The notes: generated by a model not told the origin, from the sequence alone. Counted from the stretch's first letter, positions 16,502 to 26,204 are shown. The stretch: 55,499 bases of DNA from Treponema sp. (GCA_016281495.1 JAEEIU010000059.1:1-55499), one strand, 5' to 3'. Numbers and translations are program-made.

Positions 16502-17176
16502 ATGTATTTGTTCAGAAAATGTGAATACCCAGGATGCAACTCTTTTGCAATCTCCAGGGTAAACCAGGAAAAAGATACACTGGAAAGCAGCACCTTTTGC
16601 CTCAAGCACTCACCTTCTCCGGAGGAAGAGACATCCTCGATAATCCAGTACATAATGGCGCATGACAAGATAATCAACCTGAATGCGGACAGCGTTACCC
16701 TGGACAACCTGGAACTTGGCAGCAAGAAATTCTACGGATGCAATTTCCAGCACAGTACATTCAACAACATACAGTCCAACCAGCTCAGGGCAAGAATGTG
16801 CATGTTCGATTTTTCCACATTCAGCGACTGCTCCTTTACACAAAGCAACATTCAGTTTTCCTCGTTCTCCGGCAGCAAATTTGTTCATGTTACATTTACC
16901 GGAAGCGACCTTATCCACAATAATTTTAACGGAATCACAAGTTATCAGAGCAGCTTTGACGACAGCGACCTTTACAACAGCCGTTTCATAAAATCAATAC
17001 TCATCAACACATCAATGATAAACTGCAACCTAAAGAAGGCGGCATTCTACGAAGCGGCACGTGAAGGAGTCTCTTTCAAGCTGTCAAACACAAGGGAAGC
17101 ATTGCTAGACAGGAAAAAAGGCGGAATGATCGGTGAGATCGGTGCAAACTTTGACGACGCAGGAGATGAACAATGA
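16502..17176 (+). CDS. Pentapeptide-repeat-like protein with N-terminal Cys cluster
   Basis: A 224-residue protein. The N-terminus has a possible metal site (CEYPGC, then CLKH). The middle (about residues 60-175) repeats five-residue units with central Phe or Leu (STFSDCSF, SSFSGSKF, SDLIHNNF, SDLYNSRF), the signature of a quadrilateral beta-helix. The C-terminal tail is charged. Pentapeptide proteins range from gyrase mimics to scaffolds, and no function can be assigned. There is no Shine-Dalgarno site, in keeping with the leaderless promoter. The stop overlaps the next ATG by four bases (ATGA), so translation of the MBL gene is coupled to it. Confidence 0.78.
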   Translation: MYLFRKCEYPGCNSFAISRVNQEKDTLESSTFCLKHSPSPEEETSSIIQYIMAHDKIINLNADSVTLDNLELGSKKFYGCNFQHSTFNNIQSNQLRARMCMFDFSTFSDCSFTQSNIQFSSFSGSKFVHVTFTGSDLIHNNFNGITSYQSSFDDSDLYNSRFIKSILINTSMINCNLKKAAFYEAAREGVSFKLSNTREALLDRKKGGMIGEIGANFDDAGDEQ

Positions 17177-17775
17177 AGATTTATTTTCATCTTTGCCTTG
17201 AGGAATTTACAAATTCATATCTTGTAGTAAACAATGATCCGTCCGTAATGGAAGCCATCATAATTGATCCGGGAAAAATCTCAGGAAACATCATCTCGCA
17301 GATAGAGGAAGGCGGATACAAGCTGACTGGAGTATTGATAACCCACAACCACGAAAATCATGTTCATGGTCTTTCAACACTGACAAAGATATATTCACCA
17401 CAGGTATATGCCACAGATTACGAGATTGAAGGAATAAAAGCCGAACTTATTCGCGGAGACGGAAAACTTAAGCTTGCAGGCTTTGACATAGAGTATTATT
17501 CAGTTCCGGGACACTCCGCAGACAGCATGGTGTTCAAAATCGGAAACGTTATGTTTACGGGAGACACGATTACGGCAGGCGTAGTCGGAGAAACCTCGGG
17601 CACATATTTTAAAAGGCTGCTGTGCTCAAACATCCTTAAGAAAATCCTTAACCAGAACGACGATCTGGTACTGATGCCAGGTCATGGTCCGCCAACAACT
17701 GTCGCGGCAGAACGCTATTACAACCTGGACATCAGCGAGAACCGCAGGTATACGGGAAATCTGGCTATACGTTGA
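17173..17775 (+). CDS. Metallo-beta-lactamase-fold hydrolase (glyoxalase II-like) with altered metal motif
   Basis: A 200-residue protein close in size to short glyoxalase II-like hydrolases. It shows THNHENHVHG where the family has HxHxDH, then VPGHSADSM, FTGDT and MPGHGPPT for the remaining ligands. The Asp of HxHxDH is Asn (codon AAT), which should weaken the second metal site; whether it remains a hydrolase is uncertain. It begins inside the stop of the pentapeptide-like gene (four-base overlap). Its last 11 bases overlap the end of the convergent chemotaxis-receptor gene. Confidence 0.85.
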   Translation: MKIYFHLCLEEFTNSYLVVNNDPSVMEAIIIDPGKISGNIISQIEEGGYKLTGVLITHNHENHVHGLSTLTKIYSPQVYATDYEIEGIKAELIRGDGKLKLAGFDIEYYSVPGHSADSMVFKIGNVMFTGDTITAGVVGETSGTYFKRLLCSNILKKILNQNDDLVLMPGHGPPTTVAAERYYNLDISENRRYTGNLAIR

Positions 17776-19864
17776 ACAAGTCGATTTGACCGCCTATCTG
17801 CTTGATTGTATGCTCCATCTGATTTGAAATGTCACTCAGGACGGCACCGGTCTGGTTAATCCTGTTTGCACCGTCAGACATCTCCTTCATGCTTCGTGTA
17901 ATCATGGCAGAAGAATCCTTAAGCGCCTCTATCTCTTTCATGATCATCTCGTTGCGTGAAGACATTTCCTTTGATGCGTGGCTAACTTCCACCGTACTGT
18001 CATTCATGTCACGCAGAGTCATGCCAATCTGCTTTGAACCTGCATTCTGTTCATCCATTGCCGCCTTGATCTGCATGACAAGCTCATCTGTTTCCTTGAT
18101 TTTACCCGACACTGCAGAGAATGCATTGGAAGATTCAGTGGATGCGGCTACAACTTCCGTAATGGAATCCTTGATGTTATTCAGCTGTTCACCGATTGTC
18201 TTTGACTGTGCGGAAGATGTCTCGGAAAGCTTACGAATTTCGTCAGCAACAACGGAGAATCCTTTTCCTGCCTCACCAGCGTGGGCTGCCTCGATTGCCG
18301 CGTTCATGGCAAGGAGGTTCGTCTGCTCTGCTATGCTTGAGATTGCCTGGTTAGCTTCAACAAGCATTTCTGACTGGCTTTCTATCATCTTGATCCTGTC
18401 GTTTACATCCTGCTGCTTGTTGAATCCCATCTGAGCGTTGTTTGAAAGGGCCACAAATGAGTCTGCCATTTTTTCCACAGATGAATTTACAGAGGCAATG
18501 TTTCCGATCATCTCCTCGATTGCGGATGATGCCTGGCTTACACCTGCCGCCTGACTTTCGATCATGGAATCAAGTGTCGTTATTTCCTTAGATATTTCTT
18601 CTACGGCTGTTGCAGTCTGATCAACCGTTCCACCCTGATGTTCTATCTGAGTTGAAATGCCCTTGATGTTTGCAATAATCTGCGTGATGGCAGAGGATGT
18701 TTCCTGGGCACTGGCCGTCATTGAGTTACCGGCATTGTTAAGTGTATTCTTGGAGCTCTTTAACTCCTGGATCATCTTCTGCATCTTGTCAAGGAAGAGG
18801 TCAAACTTGATGACCAGTTCACCTATCTCATCCCTAGTGTACAGCTTGCAGCGTTTTGTAAGGTCAGCGTCTCCGGACTGAAGCTCGGTAAGGAAGTTAG
18901 AAACGTTTCCAATACGCCACATCGTATGCTTAAAGAACATGAAGCACACTAAAAGCAGGATTATACCAAGCACAAGCATTACCGGAACAACCCAACGTAC
19001 TGTCTTGTGCTGAATCGTCTCAATCGTCTCCAAATCCTTGGCGATAAAAAGCATTCCAACTATTTCCTTGTCGTCTCCCTTTAACGGTGAATAAACAGAA
19101 TAGTATTTCCTACCCTGGATTACGTTTGGGCCCTTATATGGAGTTCCTGTAACCAAAACCTGATGAACAATAGTCTGATTGTCCAGTTCTGTACCGATGG
19201 CATTGGGTATTGTCGTTGAGACACGGAGCTTGTCCTTAAAGACCGTACACTGGACGTTGAATGACTTGCTGATTAAATCTGTAAATCCCTTGGTCAAATC
19301 ATAACCGCAGAGGACCACCCCCACAACCAGTCCGTCAACCGTAACAGGAACGGCATACAGGGTGCAGAAGCTGAGATTGTCTATGGCTTCTATCGTGTGG
19401 AAATTTTTTCCGGCAAGAGACTGCCTTACAACTTTTGTATTTGAAACGTCTATTCCATCGGAAATGCCCCATGAGGCTCCCGGAACGACAAGGCCCTTTT
19501 CATCAACGATTGCAAGGAGGTCTATGTCAGTTACTTTGCGTGCGTTTTCCACCAGCTGCTTTATTTCCGCCTGATTGTTTGCATTCAGGGCATTTTTCAG
19601 CTGAAGGTTTTCCGCCATAATTGCGCTTATGTTCTTTAGTGTTGACTCACGGTCTTCAAGAATTCTGTTGGCGCCGCCGGAAGTGTATTCAAGGTCGTCT
19701 ATCGTCTCATTCAGATAACCGTTGTTAAAAACAGTAAGTGAAACAAAGGCAACAACAATCTCTGTAAACAAAACTGCTATTCCGGTTATGAGCGTTAACC
19801 TGAGTGTGAGAGGCAGAGCCTTCTTAGCATTCGTGTCAAAACGATCCAATTCTTTTCTAGCCAT
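17765..19864 (-). CDS. Methyl-accepting chemotaxis protein
   Basis: A 699-residue receptor: first membrane helix at about 20-46, a periplasmic Cache-type sensing domain to about 285, second helix about 286-310, then HAMP and a long coiled-coil signalling domain. The hairpin tip, containing AGEAGKGFSVVADEIRKLSE (about 525-545), is the highly conserved CheA/CheW contact. There is no C-terminal NWETF-like tether for CheR. The ligand is unknown. I chose the ATG at 19864 behind AAGGAAGG; upstream codons to 19924 are in frame but lie inside the promoter at 19896-19924. It is monocistronic and ends overlapping the MBL gene. Confidence 0.95.
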   Translation of the reverse strand: MARKELDRFDTNAKKALPLTLRLTLITGIAVLFTEIVVAFVSLTVFNNGYLNETIDDLEYTSGGANRILEDRESTLKNISAIMAENLQLKNALNANNQAEIKQLVENARKVTDIDLLAIVDEKGLVVPGASWGISDGIDVSNTKVVRQSLAGKNFHTIEAIDNLSFCTLYAVPVTVDGLVVGVVLCGYDLTKGFTDLISKSFNVQCTVFKDKLRVSTTIPNAIGTELDNQTIVHQVLVTGTPYKGPNVIQGRKYYSVYSPLKGDDKEIVGMLFIAKDLETIETIQHKTVRWVVPVMLVLGIILLLVCFMFFKHTMWRIGNVSNFLTELQSGDADLTKRCKLYTRDEIGELVIKFDLFLDKMQKMIQELKSSKNTLNNAGNSMTASAQETSSAITQIIANIKGISTQIEHQGGTVDQTATAVEEISKEITTLDSMIESQAAGVSQASSAIEEMIGNIASVNSSVEKMADSFVALSNNAQMGFNKQQDVNDRIKMIESQSEMLVEANQAISSIAEQTNLLAMNAAIEAAHAGEAGKGFSVVADEIRKLSETSSAQSKTIGEQLNNIKDSITEVVAASTESSNAFSAVSGKIKETDELVMQIKAAMDEQNAGSKQIGMTLRDMNDSTVEVSHASKEMSSRNEMIMKEIEALKDSSAMITRSMKEMSDGANRINQTGAVLSDISNQMEHTIKQIGGQIDLFNV

Positions 19865-19895
19865 AATAACCTTCCTTAAAACCACTCTCTGCCCA

Positions 19896-19924
19896 ATTAT
19901 AATGAGCCAAAAGCTAAAAGTCAA
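19896..19924 (-). promoter_or_regulatory. Sigma-70 promoter of the chemotaxis receptor
   Basis: Minus strand: TTGACT (19919-19924), 17-nt spacer, consensus TATAAT (19896-19901). A leader of about 25 bases with AAGGAAGG follows. Because it lies within the longer reading frame, it argues for the start at 19864. Confidence 0.8.
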
Positions 19925-19987
19925 ATAAAATTAAGTTATAAGTCCGTTTTTTCAATGCACGATTATTTATGTTCTATCTTAAATAAA

Positions 19988-21616
19988 TTACTTACAAGCG
20001 TATAGATTTATGTTCATTCCCTCAGAGTCAAAGGCTATGCTGCACCGTCCGTTCCCGTACAAAGAAAGGGCCTGGGCAAAGGAATTGTTGCCTTTCAGGA
20101 AAAATGGCGTTTTCTGGGCAAGGTCATAATACACGGAAATTGAGGAAGGCTGGTCGCTTAATCCTTCCATCTTGTCCCATGTGCTTTCCTCATCTTCTGA
20201 ACCCGCACCCTCTGAGACATACAGTTTGGAAAGTGCCTCGGGAGACTGTGAAAGATAGATGAATCCGTCCTGAACAAAATAATACGGAGAAGGAAGCGAA
20301 ATTTTAAAGACCGAAAGCAGCTTGTCCACAAGGGAAGGAAGCATAAGGTGATTGAGTTTTGCGCCATACCTTGTTACGGAGGCCTCGTTCTTTACAAAAA
20401 GGGAGGAAGACATTTTCTTGAACACCCTGTCCCTTTCATTCTCGTCTGCCACCTCAACGGCAAATACAGTCTGTTCACATCCCTTTACCCCAAGAACAGC
20501 AATTTCCTGTCCCGACCACTTAAAAAGAATGTCATCCAAAGTCATGCCAAGCAAAACCCTGCATACCTTTTGGGCACCAGACCACAAAGTCTCCAGGCTA
20601 TCACTTTTGGGAAACAGCGGGAACATCGCATCCTTTAATTCCGAAAGATTGGCCATGTTAAGCAGCGTACATGACGTTACATCACTGCTGAGTTTTGATC
20701 CAAAAGACGGAACAGTTGATTTTCTTGCAATCAGATTTGAAAAATGACTTTCCCTGTTAAAGTCAATTGGAAGCTTCATGTCAACATTTATCTTTGAGTC
20801 ATCCACGTCAAGGGAAATGTATGCGGGAACTGAATCATCCAGCATGCCGTCGATTTCCTGGGTTATGATGTTTCTTCCAGTCAATGCCCTGAACAGGACA
20901 TGCGGCTTAACCTCAATCTTAAGGGAACTGTCGTCAGAAGAATCCTTTTCCTCCTCATACTGTGTATCGGAGCCCTGCTTTACCATCTCCATTGACTTTA
21001 CAAAAAGATCCTTGCTTCCGGAGGCAATCACAAGATTCTTGTACGGCTTAAAATAACAGAAGGCACCGTCGTTTTGAATCCTAAAATAGGAAAGGCCTTC
21101 TTCCTTTACATATTCAATGTCCTTGACGGCATCATTGTGTACATGAGTCAGATACAAGGGAGAAAGTCTGGTAAGGGCAGCATAGGGTCCCATATCGATT
21201 ACGGCAATATAATTGAACAAACCGTTTTCATCTGAATAAAAGGCAAGGTCGGTTTTGCGAGAGGTAATCTTACGGAACAGTTTCTTTTCCCGCATTTTTG
21301 AATTCTTTAATCCAATTAGCGCAAATTTTGCACCCCTTACTCCAGGAGAAGAAAGGATCAAATCCGTTACCTGCAAATCCAAGAGGTGATCAAAAGTCTT
21401 GTAAGCGGAATCGGTATGCATGAATACAGAATAGTCAGAAGGTATTGCAGAACGAGAAGGAACCTTTTGCATCCAGGCAATCCCAATCCATATTCCGGCC
21501 AGCAGGATTAACAGCATCAGAATGACAAAAATCACACGTATAATCTTGAATGTCCTTTTCCTTGGCTTATGAACGGAGACACTATGTTCTACAGGACCAG
21601 TAATTTCATTTTCCAT
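19988..21616 (-). CDS. Membrane-anchored hypothetical protein
   Basis: A 542-residue protein with a basic cytoplasmic N-terminus (KPRKRTFK), one membrane helix (about residues 25-48) and a large extracytoplasmic domain with repeating alpha/beta segments, somewhat like DUF3352 proteins. That resemblance is weak and no function is claimed. It is the last of three genes in the RNB ribonuclease operon, 12 bp after a four-helix membrane protein. The ribosome-binding site is poor, so translation may depend on coupling. Confidence 0.7.
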   Translation of the reverse strand: MENEITGPVEHSVSVHKPRKRTFKIIRVIFVILMLLILLAGIWIGIAWMQKVPSRSAIPSDYSVFMHTDSAYKTFDHLLDLQVTDLILSSPGVRGAKFALIGLKNSKMREKKLFRKITSRKTDLAFYSDENGLFNYIAVIDMGPYAALTRLSPLYLTHVHNDAVKDIEYVKEEGLSYFRIQNDGAFCYFKPYKNLVIASGSKDLFVKSMEMVKQGSDTQYEEEKDSSDDSSLKIEVKPHVLFRALTGRNIITQEIDGMLDDSVPAYISLDVDDSKINVDMKLPIDFNRESHFSNLIARKSTVPSFGSKLSSDVTSCTLLNMANLSELKDAMFPLFPKSDSLETLWSGAQKVCRVLLGMTLDDILFKWSGQEIAVLGVKGCEQTVFAVEVADENERDRVFKKMSSSLFVKNEASVTRYGAKLNHLMLPSLVDKLLSVFKISLPSPYYFVQDGFIYLSQSPEALSKLYVSEGAGSEDEESTWDKMEGLSDQPSSISVYYDLAQKTPFFLKGNNSFAQALSLYGNGRCSIAFDSEGMNINLYACK

Positions 21617-21628
21617 CTAATTCAATCG

Positions 21629-22147
21629 TCATTTCTTCTTGAAAAGTTTTTTTACACGGCCTGCAAATTCACGCGGAGACAGGAGTACAAAACTTGCATA
21701 ACTTATGTAAATCCTCATTATAACTACCATAAGCATAAGGGTCGTAACAAAAGACCATTGCAGGTTAAGGTCATACGGAAGATCTCGTGACCTCATTTTA
21801 AGATATATTGAAATCTGCCCCCACAGTGGAGATACAAATGATATTATCTCAAACACGCAGAGAATCACCGCCACAACAAGAGTCACGAATTTGCACAAAT
21901 CAGAATTGAACGCATGCTTGAACAGTGAAAGGGACAAAAGAGAAGAAACGATGATTACGACAACCCAGTAAATCACACGCTCGGCATTGGGAGACAAAAA
22001 CAGCACGGAAAGATCTTCCGCCGCATCTTCCTTTAGCACCTTAAAGCTTATATGGCTGAACATTAAAAACAGGACGAAAACATAGAGTATGGTCACCACG
22101 ATGTTTACGATTCCAGCTGCCTTTATCAACTTGTTTTTATCTTTCAT
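21629..22147 (-). CDS. Four-helix integral membrane protein, hypothetical
   Basis: A 172-residue protein with about four hydrophobic segments (around residues 10-32, 58-80, 90-110 and 130-155) and a basic C-terminus rich in Lys. No family is recognised. AAGGGG precedes the ATG. It lies 15 bp after the RNB ribonuclease gene and 12 bp before the membrane-anchored unknown, in an apparent three-gene operon. Confidence 0.72.
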   Translation of the reverse strand: MKDKNKLIKAAGIVNIVVTILYVFVLFLMFSHISFKVLKEDAAEDLSVLFLSPNAERVIYWVVVIIVSSLLSLSLFKHAFNSDLCKFVTLVVAVILCVFEIISFVSPLWGQISIYLKMRSRDLPYDLNLQWSFVTTLMLMVVIMRIYISYASFVLLSPREFAGRVKKLFKKK

Positions 22148-22162
22148 TCACATAGCCCCTTT

Positions 22163-24073
22163 TCATACAGGTTTAAACTCCACGGTTAGTTCAGGTAAAT
22201 TTATTGAAGAAACTTTTACGTCTATTTCCTGATTAAGATTAAGCTCGGCATTCACAGCGATGTTCACTTCCAAAGCAAGAGACGGAATTGAAAACAACGG
22301 GAGCTTCTGGCTTGTATCCAGGCATACCGCCTTACCCGTCCATTCCGGATTTTGAAGGAGATATACCAGGGTCCAGTGCATGTTGCTCTTGCGTTCTGCC
22401 TTGTGTGCGGCCTGTGCGGCTTCTTCTCCCATTGCAACACGGAGGAGCATAGTGTCCTTGTCCAGCATCTGCCGTTTATCCAAAAATGCCCTTAGCTGCA
22501 TGTGTGCTATCAGATCACCGTACCGCCTGAGGGGACTTGTAACCTGACTGTACATTGCAAGTCCCAGTCCGCAGTGCATCGATGGAGTTACACCCACGGA
22601 ACGCCTGTGCATGCAACGCCTTAGCCTGTATTGACCAGCCAATCCTTCCGGTACAGATTCAATTCTATCCGGTTCCTCCTGGCTTACAAACGGGAAAGGT
22701 ATTCCGTTCTGGAATGCAAAACGCGCTGCCCCTTCTCCTGCCAATAGCATCATCTCGCGTATCATGGCGGAACTCTGTGGATGTACAACTTCCTTTATCG
22801 TTACGTTCTTTGTATCGGGATCCACAGAGATGTTCACCTCCGGCATCTGTATCTGAACCGCTCCGCTTTTTTTCCTGCGCTGCTCATTTTTTTCCGCAAT
22901 GTCAAACAGAGGCTTTAGCTCCGGGCTTTCCTTTAATGTATCCGCCTCCTGATATGTAAGGCGCTTGACGTTCACATGGGTTTTAAAAATCTGGCAGTCA
23001 TTTATGGTTCCGTCATCGTTCAATTCCAGTCTGAAAGAAAGTGCCCTGCTTTTTGAAGTAAGTCCAAGGGCATAATCCTCAAGGGATTCCTCACAGAGCA
23101 TGCGTGATGCACCCTCGGGAATATAAAGCGTGCTTCCCCTCTCCCGTGCAACCTTGTCTATTGAACTGTCCGGCATTACTGTACTTGCTGGATCTGCGAT
23201 GTGCACCCAAAGATATTTTCCGTCAAATGCAACGGCATCATCAGGGTCCGCAGACCACTCGTTGTCGATGGCATAGGAGACACCCTCAACCTCAAGCCTT
23301 TCTTCTTCCGGTGGAGAGGCCAGTGACTCGCTTGCCGAATGCATGGAAAGTCCCCAGCGGTACGGGTATGGATTTCTTGTTATTTTCCATATTCCTGTAT
23401 CAAGCAAAAGCTTATGTGCTCTCTCCGGTGTTTCCTTCATGTGTGCATCGTGCATGGTGCGGCTCTTGTCGGTTTTTCCAAGTGCAAGAGATTCTACGTC
23501 AACCATGTATTTTGAATCGCCTTCAATCAGCTGTTTTTGCTTTAACCTCTGGATGAACGCGGCCCTGAGTTCCTCTTCCTTTCCCTTTTGATCCGCCTTT
23601 TCCTTTATGGCATCAATATCCTTCTGGCTTCGTGGAATGAACACAAGCCTTTGGTTTTCGTAATCTTTTTGTGAGGCAGAAAAATAAAGCGTGTCACGGA
23701 TCAATGCGTAAAGTGCATAGGCTTCGTCCGCAGAAAAATCACCGTAAAAAAGCTGAACCAGCTCGGAAAATTCAATTGGAGAACTTGAAGTTGCCTCATC
23801 AGAAAGCAAAAGCTCATGTGCCTCCGCAAGCTGTTTTCCTACAGTGCCGTCCATGTTAAAATCTGCCGAAGATGCCTTGTCCAGAACTGCCTTTAGGGAA
23901 GACGCAGGTCCCTCATGCAAAAGGACCACATCCTTTTCCCTTACATTTTGGGTAGAATAAACACCGGCTTTTTGAGTCGGAAACTGAATGGGAAATTTTC
24001 CACCCGAAGGAGAGTCTGTTACAAGAGCAGCATCATTTTTATATAAAACGACAGAGTTCTTCTTTATCATCAT
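22163..24073 (-). CDS. RNB-domain exoribonuclease (RNase II family)
   Basis: A 636-residue 3'-to-5' exoribonuclease-like protein. The RNB catalytic core has DPDDAVAF (Asp276-Asp279), the Asp cluster that holds magnesium, and later SPLRRYGDLIAH, the family's RNA-binding Arg motif. The N-terminal 250 residues show no clear cold-shock domain and the C-terminus no clear S1 domain, so it is shorter and more divergent than RNase R. Likely role: RNA decay or trimming. The start is Met1 or Met2 (ATGATG) with only a weak GTGG signal upstream. It heads the operon with the two membrane proteins downstream. Confidence 0.88.
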   Translation of the reverse strand: MMIKKNSVVLYKNDAALVTDSPSGGKFPIQFPTQKAGVYSTQNVREKDVVLLHEGPASSLKAVLDKASSADFNMDGTVGKQLAEAHELLLSDEATSSSPIEFSELVQLFYGDFSADEAYALYALIRDTLYFSASQKDYENQRLVFIPRSQKDIDAIKEKADQKGKEEELRAAFIQRLKQKQLIEGDSKYMVDVESLALGKTDKSRTMHDAHMKETPERAHKLLLDTGIWKITRNPYPYRWGLSMHSASESLASPPEEERLEVEGVSYAIDNEWSADPDDAVAFDGKYLWVHIADPASTVMPDSSIDKVARERGSTLYIPEGASRMLCEESLEDYALGLTSKSRALSFRLELNDDGTINDCQIFKTHVNVKRLTYQEADTLKESPELKPLFDIAEKNEQRRKKSGAVQIQMPEVNISVDPDTKNVTIKEVVHPQSSAMIREMMLLAGEGAARFAFQNGIPFPFVSQEEPDRIESVPEGLAGQYRLRRCMHRRSVGVTPSMHCGLGLAMYSQVTSPLRRYGDLIAHMQLRAFLDKRQMLDKDTMLLRVAMGEEAAQAAHKAERKSNMHWTLVYLLQNPEWTGKAVCLDTSQKLPLFSIPSLALEVNIAVNAELNLNQEIDVKVSSINLPELTVEFKPV

Positions 24074-24114
24074 ATTACCACAAATATTGATTTTATAGCA
24101 AAAACCAATCTATA

Positions 24115-26109
24115 TCAACAGGACCCCTTTACAGAAAGCTCAAACGGCTCAACAGGAATCATCAGGCTGCCTTGAGTTTTAGCCCTGACGTACAGCTCAA
24201 CATCGCGGGGACAGTCTGCCATCAGGTAACAGATACTTGTGACTTTTCCGCATATGTCATCGGGGACATTCAGCCTTATGCTTTTGTGTCCCTCTATCAT
24301 GCCTGAGACCTCAAGCTTTTTTCCTCCTGCAACAAAATAGAATCCCTTTACATTGTTTTCTTCATTTGTAATTGAACACAGTTCGCTGTTCTGCAAATCA
24401 AAATCAATCACAAAGCTGTTTCCTTCAATATTAAATCCGGCAGGAAGCGGAGAACATGGAATGTCATTTTTTCCATACGCAAGCCTTAAAGCCTCGTAAG
24501 AAAGCCTTTTTCCCACAGTGGATTTTTTTTCGGGATGAAGGTCGTTCCATTCGCCTGCATCAATTGCAACCGCAAGGCCACAGTTCTTTACCTTATGGCT
24601 TGCCTCTGACTGTGCACGCCTAAGATTCACCCAGTCTGTCTCGCATCTGGTGTTTGACTCATCCTTTCCGTCTGCAAAATTCGGGAGCTGGACAATCACA
24701 AACGGAAAATCTTTTGTTCCATAAACAAATTTTCTTCTCCAGAGCAAAATCATTTTCTCCAGCATTTCCGCATAATCTTCGGCATGAAAGGCATCGGATT
24801 CACCCTGATACCACAGGGCACCGGAAATTGAATAATTAAAGCATGGTGAAAGCATTGAATTGTACAGTGCTGTCGGCTGCCATTCAAAGAACACCTCTGA
24901 CGGACGGTCCTGCATTTCCCGTGCAATCTTCATCTGCCATGTCCCTGACAATGGGATGCACACTTCTCCGTCTGGAACCTCAAGCTCCCTGCATTTTTCC
25001 ACATGACGGGAGGCCACAAGAGGAACATATACATTCTCTGTAAAAAGATAATATGGCTTTTCTGGAGTAAAGCTGATTTTTTGTGCTGATGAATTTTTCT
25101 GAAGCTTAATTACGATATGATTTTTTCCTGAATGAAGGGTACCGGATGGAACCTCATAGCGTCTTGGCGGGTAACAGTAATAGGTTACACCAACCTCAAC
25201 ACCGTTCACATATACATAATCGGCATCAAGGATTCTTCCGAGCCAAAGGAATGTCTTTTTTGAATTGAATGCCTCTGCTTCCGTTTCGCTTAATTCAATT
25301 TCCTTTTTCATCCACAAAAGGCCAGCGGTTTTAAGCTCATCTATTTCTCCGGGAACAGTACAGTCCTTCCAATCATCTGCATTCAAATCAGGCATTTCCA
25401 AACCTGAATAAAGTTCTTCCGTCCATTTTTGAATGGCATCATTTTTTTCTTTTCTAAAGCGGCTAACACCCTCCGCATCCTCACATTTTTTAAGGATTTC
25501 AAGATAAGGGATTTTTCCACGGTATTCACTTATGCACTGCCTGTCCATCCATGCGCTAATTGGAGAACCGCCCTGACTTGCGTTTATGATTCCCACAGGA
25601 ACATTAAGTGCCTGAGAAAGATTTTTTGCAAAGAAATATCCTGTTCCCGACATGAGGCCCAAGGTTTCTGGAGAAGCGCATATCCATGATGGAGAATCGA
25701 TGCTGTCCTTTTCCCCGTCAAAACTGAATGAAATGGGAACCGTAATCATGCGTATGTTATTGTTTTTGGGAAGCTTAAAATCCTCCCGGTATGACCACTT
25801 GAGCCTTTCCATGGGGAGCTGGGCATTTGACTGACCGGAAAGGAGCCACACCTCGCCTACAAAGACATCAGTAAAAGAAATCACGTCATCCCTGTTTTTT
25901 AAGACAAGGTCAAAGGGGCCTCCAGCCTCTCCCGGATTAAACTCTATCTTCCAGCTTCCGTCCCGAGCGCTTGTAGAAGTCCACTCATTTCCCCTGAAAG
26001 AAAGGCTGACTGAACTTTGCTCCGGGGCAACACCGTAAATGCAGTTTATCCTATTCCTCTGAAGTACCATTCCAGATGCATAAATTCCTTTTACACAAAA
26101 CCCGCTCAT
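24115..26109 (-). CDS. Sialate O-acetylesterase-like SGNH hydrolase
   Basis: A 664-residue protein with the sialate O-acetylesterase arrangement: an N-terminal beta domain, an SGNH hydrolase with SGQSN (Ser94 catalytic) and ALWYQGESDA, a galactose-binding-like insert around residues 240-390, and the closing WNDLHPEKK with the catalytic His. Such enzymes remove acetyl groups from sialic acid or from plant polysaccharides such as xylan. No signal peptide is evident from the chosen ATG (26109, with AAAGGA upstream); the frame stays open to 26193, but the extension overlaps the terminator hairpin. It is monocistronic, upstream of the RNB gene by 41 bp. Confidence 0.88.
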   Translation of the reverse strand: MSGFCVKGIYASGMVLQRNRINCIYGVAPEQSSVSLSFRGNEWTSTSARDGSWKIEFNPGEAGGPFDLVLKNRDDVISFTDVFVGEVWLLSGQSNAQLPMERLKWSYREDFKLPKNNNIRMITVPISFSFDGEKDSIDSPSWICASPETLGLMSGTGYFFAKNLSQALNVPVGIINASQGGSPISAWMDRQCISEYRGKIPYLEILKKCEDAEGVSRFRKEKNDAIQKWTEELYSGLEMPDLNADDWKDCTVPGEIDELKTAGLLWMKKEIELSETEAEAFNSKKTFLWLGRILDADYVYVNGVEVGVTYYCYPPRRYEVPSGTLHSGKNHIVIKLQKNSSAQKISFTPEKPYYLFTENVYVPLVASRHVEKCRELEVPDGEVCIPLSGTWQMKIAREMQDRPSEVFFEWQPTALYNSMLSPCFNYSISGALWYQGESDAFHAEDYAEMLEKMILLWRRKFVYGTKDFPFVIVQLPNFADGKDESNTRCETDWVNLRRAQSEASHKVKNCGLAVAIDAGEWNDLHPEKKSTVGKRLSYEALRLAYGKNDIPCSPLPAGFNIEGNSFVIDFDLQNSELCSITNEENNVKGFYFVAGGKKLEVSGMIEGHKSIRLNVPDDICGKVTSICYLMADCPRDVELYVRAKTQGSLMIPVEPFELSVKGSC

Positions 26110-26155
26110 AAAAAAATTCCTTTTACGTCTTTGATTGAATTTAAAAAAAAAGGTC

Positions 26156-26186
26156 AAAAAAAACGCCACCAGAAAATCTGATGGCG
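26156..26186 (-). terminator. Rho-independent terminator of the ABC ATPase gene
   Basis: Minus strand: a 10-base stem with one mismatch (CGCCATCAGA, 26177-26186, pairs with TCTGGTGGCG, 26164-26173) and a three-base loop, then eight T. It lies about 70 bp after the ATPase stop. Confidence 0.85.
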
Positions 26187-26204
26187 CTCTCAACTCGCAT
26201 AACG

